64,000 nt of DNA. It comes from CAMTVQ01 sp947085255. Its GTDB lineage: Bacteria > Bacteroidota > Bacteroidia > Sphingobacteriales > Sphingobacteriaceae. Within the stretch, counting starts at the first letter, position 1. Every line of letters begins with the position of its first letter. Below the pieces are notes generated by a model. It ran no database searches. It was not told where the DNA came from and saw only the letters and a list, made by a program, of their open reading frames with translations. Made by a program: the position numbers and the translations under genes. The stretch covers positions 226,625 through 290,624 of the forward strand of contig CAMTVQ010000005.1 in NCBI GenBank assembly GCA_947085255.1, read 5' to 3'. This document shows, in pieces, positions 18,090 to 26,208 of the stretch.

Positions 18090-18164
18090 ATTTTGTAGTT
18101 GAAGCCATTTAATTAGCTGTTCTACATTTCAGTATATAAATGTTCAATAGCGATTGACCGCATC

Positions 18165-20021
18165 TTACTTCATCAACGCATCCAGTGTTTGTGTAGCTAC
18201 ATAATGATAGTTGGGTCGGGCTAGTGCGTAAATACGCTTTGCCATTATTTTGCCATCTTCTGTTTTTAGCATTTCCTTATACAAAGGGGTAAGAAACTTT
18301 CTTCTTCCTACGTTTACCAAAAAGGTTTCCATAGCTGGATACGCAGGCTGGTAATTGGTTTTTATAGCATTCAAAAACCACACATCGGCTATTTCTGCGT
18401 TGCCTGTTTGGGTAAACTTAAATGCTTTGTCCAAAGCAGTCATCTGGGCGGTATTTATGCTCGGTAAGCCGTTTAAAAAACGTAGCCACTCATGCGTGCT
18501 CCATGTGCTAGTCGATAATTTTTCGGGAGCAGTGCCTGCAATAAATTGTTGCAAGGCAATATCTACCTTTTCAAAACGTGCCGATTTAAATGCATAACAA
18601 TTAGCTGGAATACCAGGTTGGTACACCCACTCTTCAATATTTATTTTTTTAGCAAGGGCGCTATCTCCTTTTATCAAGTCTGTTTGATACTCTTCTAAAA
18701 AAGCTTCGGTAGTAGTGGTGCCAAAGGCATGTGTGGTAAAATAGTTTTTTAAAAATGTGTCAAACCGCTCGCGGCCAACAGCCTCTTCAATGGTACGTAG
18801 TAAGCAAAAGCCTTTTTCGTAGGCTATATCCGATACACCGTCGTCGGGGTTGCGGGCTGTTAGGTCTAATTTAAGCTTCGTATCTGCATTGGTAGCACCC
18901 ATTTCATTTACAGTTGCAACCAAATCCTGGTACCCTAGTACGGCTAACATATCGGCATACTCTTTACCTTCAATGGCTTCCATAATGCGGCGCTCAAAAT
19001 ACACGGTAAAGCCTTCGTTAAGCCAAAAGTCATTCCAGTTGGCATTGGTTACCAAGTTGCCACTCCAGCTATGCGCCAGTTCGTGTGCAATTAAACTTAC
19101 CAAAGATCTATCACCAGCTAAAATAGTAGGTGTGGCAAAGGTGAGTACAGGATTTTCCATTCCACCAAAAGGGAAGCTCGGTGGTAATACCAGCACATCA
19201 TAGCGTCCCCAAGCGTATTTTCCATATAAATTACTTGCGGCAGCTACCATTTTTGGCATATCTATAAATTCAGCTTTTGCTTTTTCGAGCATGCTGGGCT
19301 CAGCATATACACCAGTTTCCCCACCCAAATCTGCAAAAGTGATATCGCCAACAGCTAATGCCATAAGGTAAGATGAAATAGGCTTTTTCTGGCTAAATTG
19401 GTATATGCCAGTTGTGTTTTTAGTTGTCGGATTGGTAGCACTCATTACCGCCAATAATTCTTTAGGTACCGTAATAGTTGCATCATAGGTAAAGCGTATC
19501 CCTGGGCTATCTTGACAAGGTATCCAGGTGCGTGCCAAAATAGCTTGCGATTGGGTGAATAAAAACGGATGAACTTTACCTGCAGTTTGTTGTGGATTGA
19601 GCCATTGAAGTGCAGCTGCATCCGTTGCTGTTGTGTAATAAATGCGTATGTTTTTGGTTGTTGGGGTAATGGTAATAGTAAGTGGTTGCCCTAAAAAGTC
19701 GGCTGCTTTACCCAAAGTAAACGCCGCTTCTTGCTCATTATCTAGCACTACTTTTTCTATTACTAATCCATTTGCATCCAATACTAAGGTGCTCGAATTG
19801 GTTTTATTGGTAATGTCCCATTGTGCGGTACCAGATACTGTTTTTTTAGTAAAGTCTACACCTAAATTTAAGGTTAAGTGATTTACGATTACATCGTTGC
19901 TATTGGCAAATGAGTGGATGTCTTGCTGCATATTTTCTTCGCTGCTTATTGTTTTTTTGCCGGTGCAAGCACATATAAATAGGGTGCAAGCTGTAATTAT
20001 GGGTAATAAATTAGTGCGCAT
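18165..20021 (-). CDS. M1-family aminopeptidase, leukotriene A4 hydrolase type
   Basis: 618 residues, zinc aminopeptidase. The N-terminus MRTNLLPIITACTLFICAC is a lipoprotein signal, so the enzyme is probably anchored in the envelope. Order: N-terminal beta domain, catalytic domain with FPFGGMENP (the GxMEN exopeptidase motif), HELAHSW at about 313-317 (zinc motif HExxH) and WLNEGFTVYFER with the third ligand Glu. The C-terminal ~140 residues form an alpha-helical domain like that of LTA4 hydrolase/aminopeptidase B. It probably trims peptides from their N-termini. It stands alone on its strand, divergent from the small lipoprotein gene at 20110. Confidence 0.95.
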   Translation of the reverse strand: MRTNLLPIITACTLFICACTGKKTISSEENMQQDIHSFANSNDVIVNHLTLNLGVDFTKKTVSGTAQWDITNKTNSSTLVLDANGLVIEKVVLDNEQEAAFTLGKAADFLGQPLTITITPTTKNIRIYYTTATDAAALQWLNPQQTAGKVHPFLFTQSQAILARTWIPCQDSPGIRFTYDATITVPKELLAVMSATNPTTKNTTGIYQFSQKKPISSYLMALAVGDITFADLGGETGVYAEPSMLEKAKAEFIDMPKMVAAASNLYGKYAWGRYDVLVLPPSFPFGGMENPVLTFATPTILAGDRSLVSLIAHELAHSWSGNLVTNANWNDFWLNEGFTVYFERRIMEAIEGKEYADMLAVLGYQDLVATVNEMGATNADTKLKLDLTARNPDDGVSDIAYEKGFCLLRTIEEAVGRERFDTFLKNYFTTHAFGTTTTEAFLEEYQTDLIKGDSALAKKINIEEWVYQPGIPANCYAFKSARFEKVDIALQQFIAGTAPEKLSTSTWSTHEWLRFLNGLPSINTAQMTALDKAFKFTQTGNAEIADVWFLNAIKTNYQPAYPAMETFLVNVGRRKFLTPLYKEMLKTEDGKIMAKRIYALARPNYHYVATQTLDALMK

Positions 20022-20109
20022 GAGGCGATTGCTTTTCTTTTTGACACCTAATGTAACATAAAATATTTTTAATTTACATATCTTCGATTTTTACCATTTA
20101 CCACCTCGT

Positions 20110-20598
20110 ATGATTAAACGGATAACAGCTTTTTGTCTGTGTATAAGCAGTGCACTCGTATTGAGCGGCTGCTGCAATGATCAAATTAAGGATAGCAACG
20201 CGGTGTATCTACAAATCTATGATAGCCTCGGTCGTACAGGATCAAATGTTTCGGGTTATACCGAATTTAAAGTACTTGAAGAAGGGGATGTGCTGCATCC
20301 CTTATTTATCACCACAGAGAATGTCGAATTCTTTGGTCCCGATAATTATTTGTTGGTATTACCTATTTATGCAAATGCAGCACAAAATACATTTGTATTA
20401 TACCATCCTACAGCGGGTAATGATACAGTAGTGGTCAATAAATTTAATGCACGAGCTATACGTGAAGATGGGTCATGTGGGTTTCAGATAGAAATAGATG
20501 AGCCCCAATTAGCAAAGCATACTTTTGATAGTAGTAGTGTTGCTAAATTTAATGCTAAAGAGAATTATCTTATTCTTAACATGTATAACAGCAAATGA
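20110..20598 (+). CDS. Small lipoprotein of unknown function
   Basis: 162 residues. A lipoprotein signal (MIKRITAFCLCISSALVLS then GC) gives a lipid-anchored Cys near residue 21, next to a second Cys. The mature part looks all-beta, with a further Cys in REDGSCGFQIEID. Such small Bacteroidota lipoproteins are common, but I do not recognise the family. It is followed 96 nt later by an outer-membrane barrel-like gene on the same strand, so they may act together in the envelope. Confidence 0.75.
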   Translation: MIKRITAFCLCISSALVLSGCCNDQIKDSNAVYLQIYDSLGRTGSNVSGYTEFKVLEEGDVLHPLFITTENVEFFGPDNYLLVLPIYANAAQNTFVLYHPTAGNDTVVVNKFNARAIREDGSCGFQIEIDEPQLAKHTFDSSSVAKFNAKENYLILNMYNSK

Positions 20599-20694
20599 TA
20601 AGCGGATGAAACAGTCATGTATAATCTTGCACAAACTGCGACGAAAATGTGTGAGACTGTTCCATGTGGCCATTTAAAAACAGATTATTTTCAC

Positions 20695-21297
20695 ATGAAA
20701 AACTACCTTTTTATAGCCCTTTTTATATATGTAACAACTGCGGCTGCACAAGTAAAGCAAGTCGTATCTATAAATACATTCGCACTTACCCGTAGCACCA
20801 TTGAGATGCAATACCAACGCCGTATTTATAAAGGAATATGGGGTGGGGGTATAGTAGGATATGCAATAGGCACTGACAGACGCAGATCATCGATTGAGAA
20901 CTTAGCATTTTTTAATCAGCGCGGACCTATAGTGGGCGGCTGTATTTCGGGTACAGTAACCGATAGAAAGAATAGAGAAGCGGCATATGTGCAGGTAAAT
21001 GTAGTGTACACCGCATTTAAGCACGAAAACAAGGTAGAGATTCCTAACTATTACGGCACATACAAAAGTACGTTAACTACCTCTGCAAGTGCGTATGGCA
21101 TTAATGCGGCTTTAGGTACGTATATATATTTAAGTGATCGGCTAAGTATTAGTCCGGAGTTGCGAATTGGCACAGCTCGTGTAAACTTTGACAACGAAAA
21201 GCAAGATGTTGGCAGAGTACCCTATTTTGGTAGATATAAAAACATAAATGAGCGGGTATATGCTCAACTTGGGTTGTTAATGGGCTACTATTTTTAA
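20695..21297 (+). CDS. Small outer-membrane beta-barrel-like protein
   Basis: 200 residues from the ATG at 20695. That start is preferred over upstream in-frame codons because it gives a clean signal peptide (MKNYLFIALFIYVTTAAAQ). The mature part alternates hydrophobic and polar residues, with GGGIVGYAIGTD, VQVNVVYTAFKHE and a terminal aromatic strand LLMGYYF ending in Phe, as in outer-membrane barrels inserted by BAM. About eight strands are likely. Function unknown. It is convergent with the E2 gene. Confidence 0.7.
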   Translation: MKNYLFIALFIYVTTAAAQVKQVVSINTFALTRSTIEMQYQRRIYKGIWGGGIVGYAIGTDRRRSSIENLAFFNQRGPIVGGCISGTVTDRKNREAAYVQVNVVYTAFKHENKVEIPNYYGTYKSTLTTSASAYGINAALGTYIYLSDRLSISPELRIGTARVNFDNEKQDVGRVPYFGRYKNINERVYAQLGLLMGYYF

Positions 21298-21338
21298 AAA
21301 AGAGTTACCACATCTATATATCTATTACTAAATAGTGT

Positions 21339-22571
21339 CTACGCCAAAATACGAACAGGATCTTCCAGTAATCCTTTAAGAGTTTGCAAAAATGCAGATC
21401 CTAATGCTCCATCTACTACGCGGTGGTCGCATGAAAGAGTTACTTTCATTATATTTCCAGGTACCACTTGTCCGTTTTTAACTACTGGTACTTGACTAAT
21501 GCCGCCAATTGCCAATATGCACGAATCAGGTGGATTAATAATAGCAGTGAACTCTTCAATGCCAAACATGCCTAAGTTAGAAATGGTAAAGGTATTTCCT
21601 TCCCAGTCGCTAGGTTGTAGCTTTTTGTCTTTTGCTTTTTGTGCGTAGTCTTTTACTTCAGCTGAAATTTGTGATAGTGATTTACCATCAGCAAAACGTA
21701 ACACAGGTACTAGTAAGCCTTCCTCTACAGCAACAGCAACACCAATATGTACATGATGATTGTAACGAATTTTATCGCCCAACCATGATGAATTTACTTT
21801 TGGATGTTGGCGAAGGGCTACAGCCACCGCTTTAATTACCAAATCGTTGAAAGATACTTTGGTAGGAGCAAAGTCATTGATGCTTTTACGTGCCTCAATA
21901 GCCTTATCCATATCAATACTCATGGTAAGGTAAAAATGCGGTGCTGTAAATTTGCTTTCGGCTAAACGTTTAGCAATGGTTTTGCGCATTTGCGAAACTG
22001 GTACTTCTTCAAAACTCTCTGTTCCAGTTATTAGTTGTCGGTTACCAGTTGCTAGTTGTTTATTATTACTTGATGAAGTAGCCTCTAAATCTTTTTTTAC
22101 AATACGACCGTTTTCTGCACTTCCTTGTACACCAGCTAAATCAATGCCTTTTTCTTGAGCAATGCGTTTAGCTAATGGAGATACTTTTAGTCGAGAGTCC
22201 TGAGTCTGGAGTCCTGATTTTGGAGTAGATGCAGGTGCAGCATTATTTGCTACAGCTTGTGTTGGCTCTTCTTTTTTAGTTTTTACTTCTTCCTTTTTGC
22301 TCGACTCTGTAAGTAAGTGCTTGTAATCTTCCCCCTCGTTACCCAAAATGGCAATAATCGTATCTACTGGTACTGCTTTCCCTTCTTCAATACCTACATA
22401 AAGTAGTGTACCTTCCTGAAAAGATTCAAAGTCCATCGTTGCCTTGTCGGTTTCTACCTCTGCAACAACATCACCTGATTTAATTTTATCACCTACTTTT
22501 TTATGCCATTTAGCCAATACCCCTTCAGTCATGGTATCGCTCATTTTGGGCATTCTTACTACTTCAGCCAT
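21339..22571 (-). CDS. pdhC: Pyruvate dehydrogenase E2, dihydrolipoyl acetyltransferase
   Basis: 410 residues; forms the core of the pyruvate dehydrogenase complex and passes acetyl from lipoate to CoA. One lipoyl domain (1-80, lipoyl-Lys43 in ETDKATMD), a linker, a peripheral subunit-binding domain (about 129-163, SPLAKRIAQEKGID), a second linker, then the catalytic domain ending with the His383/Asp387 motif HRVVDG. Odd: both linkers contain short internally repeated segments (residues ~119-130 and ~170-185) encoded by tandem nucleotide quasi-repeats, described separately. It lies 90 nt after pdhA on the same strand. E1-beta and E3 are not in this window. 2-oxoglutarate or branched-chain E2 is possible but less likely beside a PdhA-type E1-alpha. 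Confidence 0.93.
   Translation of the reverse strand: MAEVVRMPKMSDTMTEGVLAKWHKKVGDKIKSGDVVAEVETDKATMDFESFQEGTLLYVGIEEGKAVPVDTIIAILGNEGEDYKHLLTESSKKEEVKTKKEEPTQAVANNAAPASTPKSGLQTQDSRLKVSPLAKRIAQEKGIDLAGVQGSAENGRIVKKDLEATSSSNNKQLATGNRQLITGTESFEEVPVSQMRKTIAKRLAESKFTAPHFYLTMSIDMDKAIEARKSINDFAPTKVSFNDLVIKAVAVALRQHPKVNSSWLGDKIRYNHHVHIGVAVAVEEGLLVPVLRFADGKSLSQISAEVKDYAQKAKDKKLQPSDWEGNTFTISNLGMFGIEEFTAIINPPDSCILAIGGISQVPVVKNGQVVPGNIMKVTLSCDHRVVDGALGSAFLQTLKGLLEDPVRILA
22021..22062 (-). repeat. Tandem 20-21-nt quasi-repeat inside the E2 gene, linker 2
   Basis: On the minus strand two near-identical units follow each other, ACAACTAGCAACTGGTAAC then ACAACTAATAACTGGAAC. They encode KQLATGN and RQLITGT, between the subunit-binding and catalytic domains. 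Confidence 0.6.
22187..22216 (-). repeat. Short GGACTC quasi-repeat inside the E2 gene, linker 1
   Basis: On the minus strand the motif GGACTCC-AGACTCA-GGACTCT-CGACT repeats a 7-nt GACTC unit four times. It encodes part of SGLQTQDSRLKV just before the subunit-binding domain. Confidence 0.55.
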
Positions 22572-22574
22572 CTT

Positions 22575-22660
22575 TTTTTAATTTGGTAATTTGTTAATTC
22601 GCTAATTACGCCATTAACAAGTCTAATATCTAAATACTAACGTCTAACTACTAGTGACTA
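22575..22660. repeat. Low-complexity walking repeats between pdhA and the E2 gene
   Basis: The 90-nt spacer is made of degenerate units such as TTTGGTAATTTGTTAATTCGC and CTAATATCTAAATACTAACG followed by CTAACTACTAGTGACTAATTAC. They resemble, in style though not in exact sequence, the quasi-repeats inside the E2 gene and the spacer at 49960. Confidence 0.45.
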
Positions 22661-22661
22661 A

Positions 22662-23657
22662 TTACTCTATAATGTACGGGTAATCCTTCTGCACATATAC
22701 ATCTTCGTACAATTCATGTGCTTCTGGGTAAGGAGATTCTTCGGCAAAAACTACCGATGCTTCTACTATATCTTTTACTTTTTGATTGATGCTATCTATC
22801 CATGCTTGGTCGGCATATTTTTTCTCTAAAATAGTAGCCAATACTTGTTCAATAGGGTCTTTTGCTTTGTATGCTTCTACCTCTTCTTTTGTACGGTATT
22901 TTGCAGGATCGCTCATCGAGTGTCCTTTAAAACGGTAGGTGCGTATTTCTAAGAAAGAAGGTCCTTTGCCTTTACGAGCATGTTGTACTGCTTTATCCAT
23001 GGCTTTGTGTACATCTTCGCAACTCATGCCATCTACAGCTTCGCTTGGCATATCAAATCCTAACCCAATTTTGTAGATATCCGACATGTTGGTGGTGCGT
23101 GCTACTGATGTTCCCATGGCGTATCCATTGTTTTCGCACACAAAAATCACAGGAATTTTCCACAGCATAGCCATGTTAAACGTTTCATTTAGTGCTCCTT
23201 GACGAACTGCTCCATCACCCATATAGCATACACACACATTATCAGTACCCTTGTATTGTTCGGCAAAGGCAATGCCAGCGCCTAGTGGAATTTGACCACC
23301 TACAATGCCATGTCCACCGTAAAAATTATGTTCAGCAGAAAACATGTGCATCGAACCACCTTTGCCTTTAGAGCAACCGGTAACTTTGCCATACAATTCT
23401 GCCATTACAGCATTTGCACTTATTCCTTTTGCAATAGCATGAGCATGATCGCGATAAGCGGTAATCATAGCATCTTCATGGCGTAATACACTCATTGCAC
23501 CAGCTACTACAGCTTCTTGTCCAATATATAAATGGCAAAATCCTCTAATTTTCTGTTGTCCGTATAGTTGTCCCGCACGTTCTTCAAACTTGCGCATCAA
23601 TACCATGCTTTCGTACCAGTACAGATAGGTTTCTTTGCTAATTTTTACTGCAGCCAT
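22662..23657 (-). CDS. pdhA: Pyruvate dehydrogenase E1 component, alpha subunit
   Basis: 331 residues. The thiamine-diphosphate-dependent E1 decarboxylates pyruvate and reductively acetylates lipoate on E2; this is the alpha chain of the alpha2-beta2 form. It shows GQEAVVAGAMSVLRHEDAMIT, GKGGSMHMFS, and the ThDP/Mg motif GDGAVRQGALNETFNMA ending at CENN. RTYRFKGHSMSDPAKYRTKEE is the conserved phosphorylation-loop region of E1-alpha. The E2 gene follows by 90 nt; the beta subunit must be encoded elsewhere, an arrangement also known in other Bacteroidota. A -7 motif lies about 25 nt upstream. Confidence 0.96.
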   Translation of the reverse strand: MAAVKISKETYLYWYESMVLMRKFEERAGQLYGQQKIRGFCHLYIGQEAVVAGAMSVLRHEDAMITAYRDHAHAIAKGISANAVMAELYGKVTGCSKGKGGSMHMFSAEHNFYGGHGIVGGQIPLGAGIAFAEQYKGTDNVCVCYMGDGAVRQGALNETFNMAMLWKIPVIFVCENNGYAMGTSVARTTNMSDIYKIGLGFDMPSEAVDGMSCEDVHKAMDKAVQHARKGKGPSFLEIRTYRFKGHSMSDPAKYRTKEEVEAYKAKDPIEQVLATILEKKYADQAWIDSINQKVKDIVEASVVFAEESPYPEAHELYEDVYVQKDYPYIIE

Positions 23658-23679
23658 TCGTGTAAATTTTTAAGAGTAG

Positions 23680-23687
23680 CAAAACTA
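23680..23687 (-). promoter_or_regulatory. -7 promoter element for pdhA
   Basis: Read on the minus strand this is TAGTTTTG, matching TAnnTTTG, about 23 nt before the pdhA ATG. The -33 element is not clear. Confidence 0.45.
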
Positions 23688-23824
23688 TTAATAAAAATGG
23701 AACATTTACCACGGGGGTACAGGCATACTAAAAAAATAGCTACTTGTTTTTGGTAAAAGGTAGGATTTTTAGGCAGAAGCAGCCAGTATTTATGTTAATT
23801 TAGTGTTAAAAAAACGATATTTCG

Positions 23825-23855
23825 TTTGGTTTTTGGGATTTTACAATTATCTTTG
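23825..23855 (+). promoter_or_regulatory. Full Bacteroidota promoter for the NlpC/P60 gene
   Basis: TTTG at 23825-23828, a 19-nt spacer, then TATCTTTG at 23848-23855. Both elements and the spacing fit the phylum consensus. The expected mRNA leader is about 40 nt to the ATG at 23901. Confidence 0.7.
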
Positions 23856-23900
23856 GTAATAAGGCAGTAAAATACTGCGGTGTTTACCAATCAAATTTGG

Positions 23901-24440
23901 ATGCAAAAGTGGATTGTAATTTTCTTTTTATGTTTAACGGGTAGTGTAGTTCTTGCTCAAACAGAAGATGCAGAACTTGCCGATCCTGATACGTTGGAAG
24001 CAGCGTATTATGGGCAGTTGTTGGGCTTAACGGTTTCAGAAGCATCGCACCCCTTGTTGTATAAGAATGTATATGATTGGCTCGGTACTCCTTACCGATA
24101 TGGAGGGGACACAAAGCGCGGAATAGATTGCTCTAGTTTTACCAGTAAAGTATACAATGCCGCATACAATGTGTCGGTCCCCTCAAGTTCACGTGCGGTG
24201 TGGCAATCGGTAATACCAATTGATAAAGAAGAATTACAAGAAGGTGATTTTGTGTTTTTTAAGATACGCAGAGGGCAAATATCACACATCGGTATTTATT
24301 TGGGCAACTACAAATTTGCCCATGCATCGCTTTCTAGTGGCGTAATTATAAGCGATTTGAATGACGCCTATTACCGTAGGTATTTTTATAAAGGCGGCAG
24401 GCTTTCTTTTACCTCCCAAGCCGACGATACAGCTAATTAG
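23901..24440 (+). CDS. NlpC/P60 (C40) cell-wall endopeptidase
   Basis: 179 residues from the ATG at 23901; this start, not the GTG at 23880, gives a clean signal peptide (MQKWIVIFFLCLTGSVVLAQ). The C-terminal NlpC/P60 domain has the catalytic Cys77 in YRYGGDTKRGIDCSSF, His129 in GQISHIGIYLG and a polar His141 in FAHASLSSGV. The enzyme probably cuts stem peptides of peptidoglycan in the periplasm. It has its own promoter at 23825. Its last 8 bp overlap the end of the convergent small membrane protein gene. Confidence 0.92.
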   Translation: MQKWIVIFFLCLTGSVVLAQTEDAELADPDTLEAAYYGQLLGLTVSEASHPLLYKNVYDWLGTPYRYGGDTKRGIDCSSFTSKVYNAAYNVSVPSSSRAVWQSVIPIDKEELQEGDFVFFKIRRGQISHIGIYLGNYKFAHASLSSGVIISDLNDAYYRRYFYKGGRLSFTSQADDTAN

Positions 24441-24663
24441 TTATTTTAGCGCGTTCTTTTTCGCTTGGGTATTCAATTCCATCAATAGGAGGAAGTACTA
24501 CATCTGGCCAGTTGTTTATCAGTAATCCCCCTTCGTCATCATCCGATTTTTTACTGTTACGAGTAATTCGTTTTTTATCCTTAAAGAAAAGTACATAGTA
24601 AAACACTGCTGATATCATGAGTAATTGCACTATATTAAATATGAATAGGGCAGTTGTCATCAC
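24433..24663 (-). CDS. Small single-span membrane protein, unknown
   Basis: 76 residues. One N-terminal membrane helix (TALFIFNIVQLLMISAVFYYVLFF) is followed by a basic stretch (KDKKRITRNSKK) and a soluble tail with an acidic patch DDDEGG. By the positive-inside rule the tail is cytoplasmic. No family recognised. It lies 7 nt after the next upstream minus-strand gene, so it is the third gene of the unit that starts with the isoaspartyl peptidase. Confidence 0.65.
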   Translation of the reverse strand: MMTTALFIFNIVQLLMISAVFYYVLFFKDKKRITRNSKKSDDDEGGLLINNWPDVVLPPIDGIEYPSEKERAKITN

Positions 24664-24670
24664 ATATAAT

Positions 24671-25117
24671 TTAAGGTATTACAGTTGGGGGATGTGCTTC
24701 TATAAATTTGGTAAGTAGTTCGTATGCCTTAGCAACAGCAGATGGGATACTTGTGTTTTCAATCCCCCAGGTAATTACAACACTATTTGGGGTGTTTTTC
24801 GAAACAATTTTTAGGTTGTTGGTCACATTGCCCGTTTCTTTCAGCGTAACGGTGTGTAATTGCAAAGGAGTTAATTTCTTAAAGATTTTTTTTACTTCTT
24901 TTTTACTTACACGTGTATACAAACGTTGCTCGCTGGGTTTGTTCGGTAATTTCTCTTCTTTAAATATTTGTCCGTTTTTGTAAATCGAATAGTTTACGAT
25001 AAGTCCAGTAAAGCCACCACCCGAACCAAATTGTACAAAGGTAACGGGCTTATTTTTTTGAGCCATACTGCATAAAGCAGTGCAAATAAAAAGAAGTAAT
25101 ACTAAGTTTTTGAGCAT
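24671..25117 (-). CDS. Secreted protein of unknown function
   Basis: 148 residues with a signal peptide (MLKNLVLLLFICTALCSMAQ), so probably periplasmic. The mature part starts with a beta-rich segment containing FGSGGGFTGLIVNYSIYKNG and has a later Lys-rich helix KKEVKKIFKKLTPLQL. The middle resembles small proteins built on a beta-sheet with a helix, but no family is recognised. It sits between the isoaspartyl peptidase gene (50 nt upstream) and the small membrane protein gene (7 nt downstream), all on the minus strand and probably one operon. Confidence 0.7.
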   Translation of the reverse strand: MLKNLVLLLFICTALCSMAQKNKPVTFVQFGSGGGFTGLIVNYSIYKNGQIFKEEKLPNKPSEQRLYTRVSKKEVKKIFKKLTPLQLHTVTLKETGNVTNNLKIVSKNTPNSVVITWGIENTSIPSAVAKAYELLTKFIEAHPPTVIP

Positions 25118-25167
25118 ATACCCGAAGGTACATAAAATACAAGTAGGTAAAAAGGGCCTAGTATAAT

Positions 25168-26010
25168 TTACATAAACACACTACTGCCTTTGGCGCTACA
25201 ACTTGCCCAAACCATATATGGGTGGCTATCGGTGTGGTGTACATTTCCTTCGGCATCTAATGCAATTACGCCCGCAAAACCATCAATTATTTTTAGCTCA
25301 GCAAATGATTTGCTGCAAGCATCGGCAAGTGAAAAACCATCGCTTACACGGGTGGTAATTTTAGCAGCCAAAGCGGTGCTTACAATGTCTTCGCCTACGC
25401 CCGTGCAAGAAACTCCACAATGGCTATTAGCAAAATTTCCGGCTACGGTAGCCGAGTCGCTTACGCGGCAAGGTATTTCAAATCCTTTACCACCAGTTGA
25501 AGTAGCAGCTGCAATGTTGCCAGCAGCATCAAGTGCTACGCAGCCAACAGTACCCGTGCCAGTAGCAGCCAATTTAGCTTCGTATTCGGTACGGCGTTGT
25601 GGTATTTCGGGGTTATAGTAATCGAAGCCATTGCTGCGTGCAAATGCTTGCGCGCCTTCTCCACTAAGTACACGGTCGTCGTAGGTAAGTAATTTTTCGG
25701 CGATTAAAACGGGGTTTTTTACCGCTTCTATATTTATTACTCCAGCAAATTTGCCCGAGTTGCCATCCATAAGCGAAGCACTTAAACGAATATGCCCATC
25801 GTTTTGTATTTGTGAACCCAAGCCAGCATTAAATAATTCACAATCTTCTAGTAGGGCTACCACATGGGCAACCGTTTGTATAGCCGTGTGCGATTGTAAA
25901 TACTGATAGCCATTTTCGGCAATCTGTTGTAATGCTTCTTGCTTAGCTATTTTAGTGGCTGCATTGGTAGCTGATTCGGAGAAAAATCCTCCATGTATGA
26001 TGATATTCAT
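25168..26010 (-). CDS. Isoaspartyl peptidase / plant-type L-asparaginase
   Basis: 280 residues, Ntn-hydrolase that is made as a precursor and cleaves itself into two chains. The N-terminus MNIIIHGGFF and the motif GTGTVGCVALDAAGNIAAATSTGG are diagnostic; Thr154 (after Gly153) should become the new N-terminal nucleophile. RVSDSATVAGNFAN supplies the substrate-binding Arg/Asp region. The enzyme hydrolyses beta-aspartyl dipeptides and often asparagine. In this window it is a strong candidate to split beta-Asp-Arg released by the cyanophycinase at 33162. It has no signal peptide, so it is cytoplasmic. First gene of a three-gene minus-strand unit. Confidence 0.92.
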   Translation of the reverse strand: MNIIIHGGFFSESATNAATKIAKQEALQQIAENGYQYLQSHTAIQTVAHVVALLEDCELFNAGLGSQIQNDGHIRLSASLMDGNSGKFAGVINIEAVKNPVLIAEKLLTYDDRVLSGEGAQAFARSNGFDYYNPEIPQRRTEYEAKLAATGTGTVGCVALDAAGNIAAATSTGGKGFEIPCRVSDSATVAGNFANSHCGVSCTGVGEDIVSTALAAKITTRVSDGFSLADACSKSFAELKIIDGFAGVIALDAEGNVHHTDSHPYMVWASCSAKGSSVFM

Positions 26011-26208
26011 GCTTAAAACAGATTTGGGTTATTCGCTATTTTTAACGTAAGTAATGGCTTCTTTTTTCGATATTTGACGCACGAAACGAGCGGTAATGAA
26101 TAGCATTCGTTCAAACGGAAATTCGGATAGACAAAGGTGAGGATTATTTTGACGAGTTCTATCTGACAATAAAAAACAAGTAGCAAACAGATAAAAAATA
26201 CGTAATAA

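Larger units (their letters stand above)
17381..18164. other. 784-bp stretch without a convincing gene
   Basis: This is AT-rich DNA between two minus-strand genes. It contains a small hairpin AAGTTATT/AATAACTT near 17537, two overlapping micro-ORFs on the plus strand (17792-17893 and 17853-17942), and a perfect 20-bp hairpin at 18047. The micro-ORFs lie in different frames, have no recognisable homology and no clear ribosome binding site. The stretch could hold a small RNA ending at the 18047 hairpin, or the decayed remains of a gene. I cannot decide from sequence alone. Confidence 0.5.
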
